From Bacillota bacterium (GTDB lineage: Bacteria > Bacillota > Dehalobacteriia > UBA4068 > UBA4997), in the NCBI GenBank assembly GCA_017398165.1, contig JAFQHB010000018.1:1-6867 (forward strand): 6,867 nucleotides of DNA. The letters run 5' to 3'. Made by a program: the position numbers and the translations under genes. The first letter of the stretch is position 1; each line of letters begins with the position of its first letter. Of the stretch, positions 6,022 to 6,867 are shown piece by piece. Below the pieces are notes generated by a model. It did no database searches. It saw nothing but the letters and a program-made list of their open reading frames with translations, and had not been told where the DNA came from.

Positions 6022-6822
6022 TCAATAATCCTGCAACGGCATTTCAACATAAGCCGCCAGATCATCCGGCAAAGCTACCACGATATCATCACCCGTAGTG
6101 ATATCAGCCGTAAATTGCAGACGTATGTCTGCAGCCTCATCCGCCGGCCCTATCTGCATATCCACATCAGCTTTATAGCGGGTCATATTGCCGTTTTCAT
6201 CCACTTCGGCAGCAATCGACGCCTCATCCACAACAACAGTCCCGGCACTATCCGGCGCCAATAGTGTTATCTGCTCATTGATCTTATCGGCAGCCAAAAC
6301 AAGCTTGACAGTATCCCCATCCGAATCAAAGGAAGATGAAGCCAGCATATCCTCAGTCAGTATGGCAGGATCAACTATAAGCGTCCTGCTTTCCCAGCCG
6401 CCCTCATCCGGCAGCGCCATTTTACAGGCAATATCTGCCTCCGGCACCGAGCAATATAGATACCCATCAGCCAGATATAATTGCGCGTCGGCACCGATAT
6501 CTGTAAAGAGTACCTGCATATCAATATCAGCCGCCATATCATAGGTAGCGTCGGCAGATTTGAACTGTCTGATATCACCGTTAATCTCCAGAGAAATCCC
6601 GTCCAGCATCACATTACCCAAAGAATTGGCCAGTGCGCTGCCATACACATCCAGAAAGGCCTCTACGTCATATGCGACAGCCTGCTCTGCCGAGAGTCCG
6701 GCATAGGCCCGCTGATAAATCTCAAAAGGCGTGAACTCTGACACATCCTTCCCGCAGCCACCCAGACACAGCAGCGAGGCCACACCCAGAGTGCATAAAG
6801 ATAAACGGAAGATATTGTGCAT
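6022..6822 (-). CDS. putative lipoprotein of unknown function (DUF6612/LolA-like architecture suspected)
   Basis: This 266-residue protein has a lipoprotein signal peptide: basic start, hydrophobic stretch 8-20 and lipobox LGGC with C23 as the lipidated cysteine. It would sit on the outer face of the cytoplasmic membrane. The mature part is acidic and rich in alternating beta-strand segments. Two stretches look like the same unit: TYDMAADIDMQVLFTDIGADAQLYL (93-117) and TRYKADVDMQIGPADEAADIRLQF (214-237). Small Gram-positive lipoproteins of the DUF6612 or LolA/LppX-like type share this look, but I cannot confirm membership and assign no function. The ATG at 6822 has AAAAGGTG (6838-6831) 8 nt upstream; a GTG at 6831 overlaps that site and is rejected. 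The gene ends in its own terminator, so it is probably expressed apart from comEA. Confidence 0.8.
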   Translation of the reverse strand: MHNIFRLSLCTLGVASLLCLGGCGKDVSEFTPFEIYQRAYAGLSAEQAVAYDVEAFLDVYGSALANSLGNVMLDGISLEINGDIRQFKSADATYDMAADIDMQVLFTDIGADAQLYLADGYLYCSVPEADIACKMALPDEGGWESRTLIVDPAILTEDMLASSSFDSDGDTVKLVLAADKINEQITLLAPDSAGTVVVDEASIAAEVDENGNMTRYKADVDMQIGPADEAADIRLQFTADITTGDDIVVALPDDLAAYVEMPLQDY

Positions 6823-6867
6823 AAAGCTCACACCTTTTGTTATGATTTATTTTTAGCTGTATTAGAC

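Noticed and set aside
1229..6576. Nine GATATC words (1229, 2002, 3346, 4487, 5120, 6082, 6100, 6496, 6571), far more than the one or two expected, considered as a possible uptake or restriction signal
   Set aside because: All nine are in frame and encode Asp-Ile as GAT ATC in six different genes, so codon usage and dipeptide frequency explain them.

Overview
The window looks like a piece of chromosome from a Gram-positive-type bacterium (Bacillota), perhaps an anaerobic Clostridia-like or Negativicutes-like lineage. Three things suggest this: the comEA-comEC-holA gene order typical of Bacillota, strong AGGAGG-type ribosome-binding sites with about 8-nt spacing, and a DUF1847 cysteine-rich protein, a family seen mostly in anaerobes. 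The exact taxon cannot be read from the sequence. I see no rRNA, tRNA, CRISPR array, insertion sequence or phage gene.

Layout. Positions 1-253 (minus strand) hold the N-terminal 84 codons of an RlmD/RumA-type rRNA uracil-C5 methyltransferase that runs off the left edge. A short AT-rich divergent intergenic region follows, with a near-consensus promoter facing right and a set of GCTATTA repeats. It leads to a plus-strand YbaK/EbsC Cys-tRNA(Pro) deacylase gene (359-850). Everything to the right is on the minus strand. In transcription order from the right edge it is: a lipoprotein gene (6822-6022) ended by a clear intrinsic terminator (5990-5960); comEA (5837-5151); the membrane part of comEC (5182-3611); a separate comEC-type metallo-beta-lactamase gene (3627-2734); holA for the DNA polymerase III delta subunit (2640-1582); and a DUF1847 protein (1540-905).

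How the genes work together. ComEA (membrane-anchored DNA receptor), ComEC (channel) and the MBL domain (processing of incoming DNA outside the membrane) make up the inner-membrane DNA uptake machinery of natural transformation. comEA/comEC and comEC/MBL overlap and look translationally coupled. holA and the DUF1847 gene follow with gaps of 93 and 41 nt and may share the transcript. The lipoprotein is probably a separate unit because a terminator lies between it and comEA.

The most notable observation is that comEC is encoded as two overlapping ORFs. The second has its own well-placed GGAGG Shine-Dalgarno, yet loss of a single A from an A5 run in the overlap would fuse the two into one 815-residue ComEC of ordinary architecture. 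Otherwise the content is conventional, and I do not see a wholly new system here.
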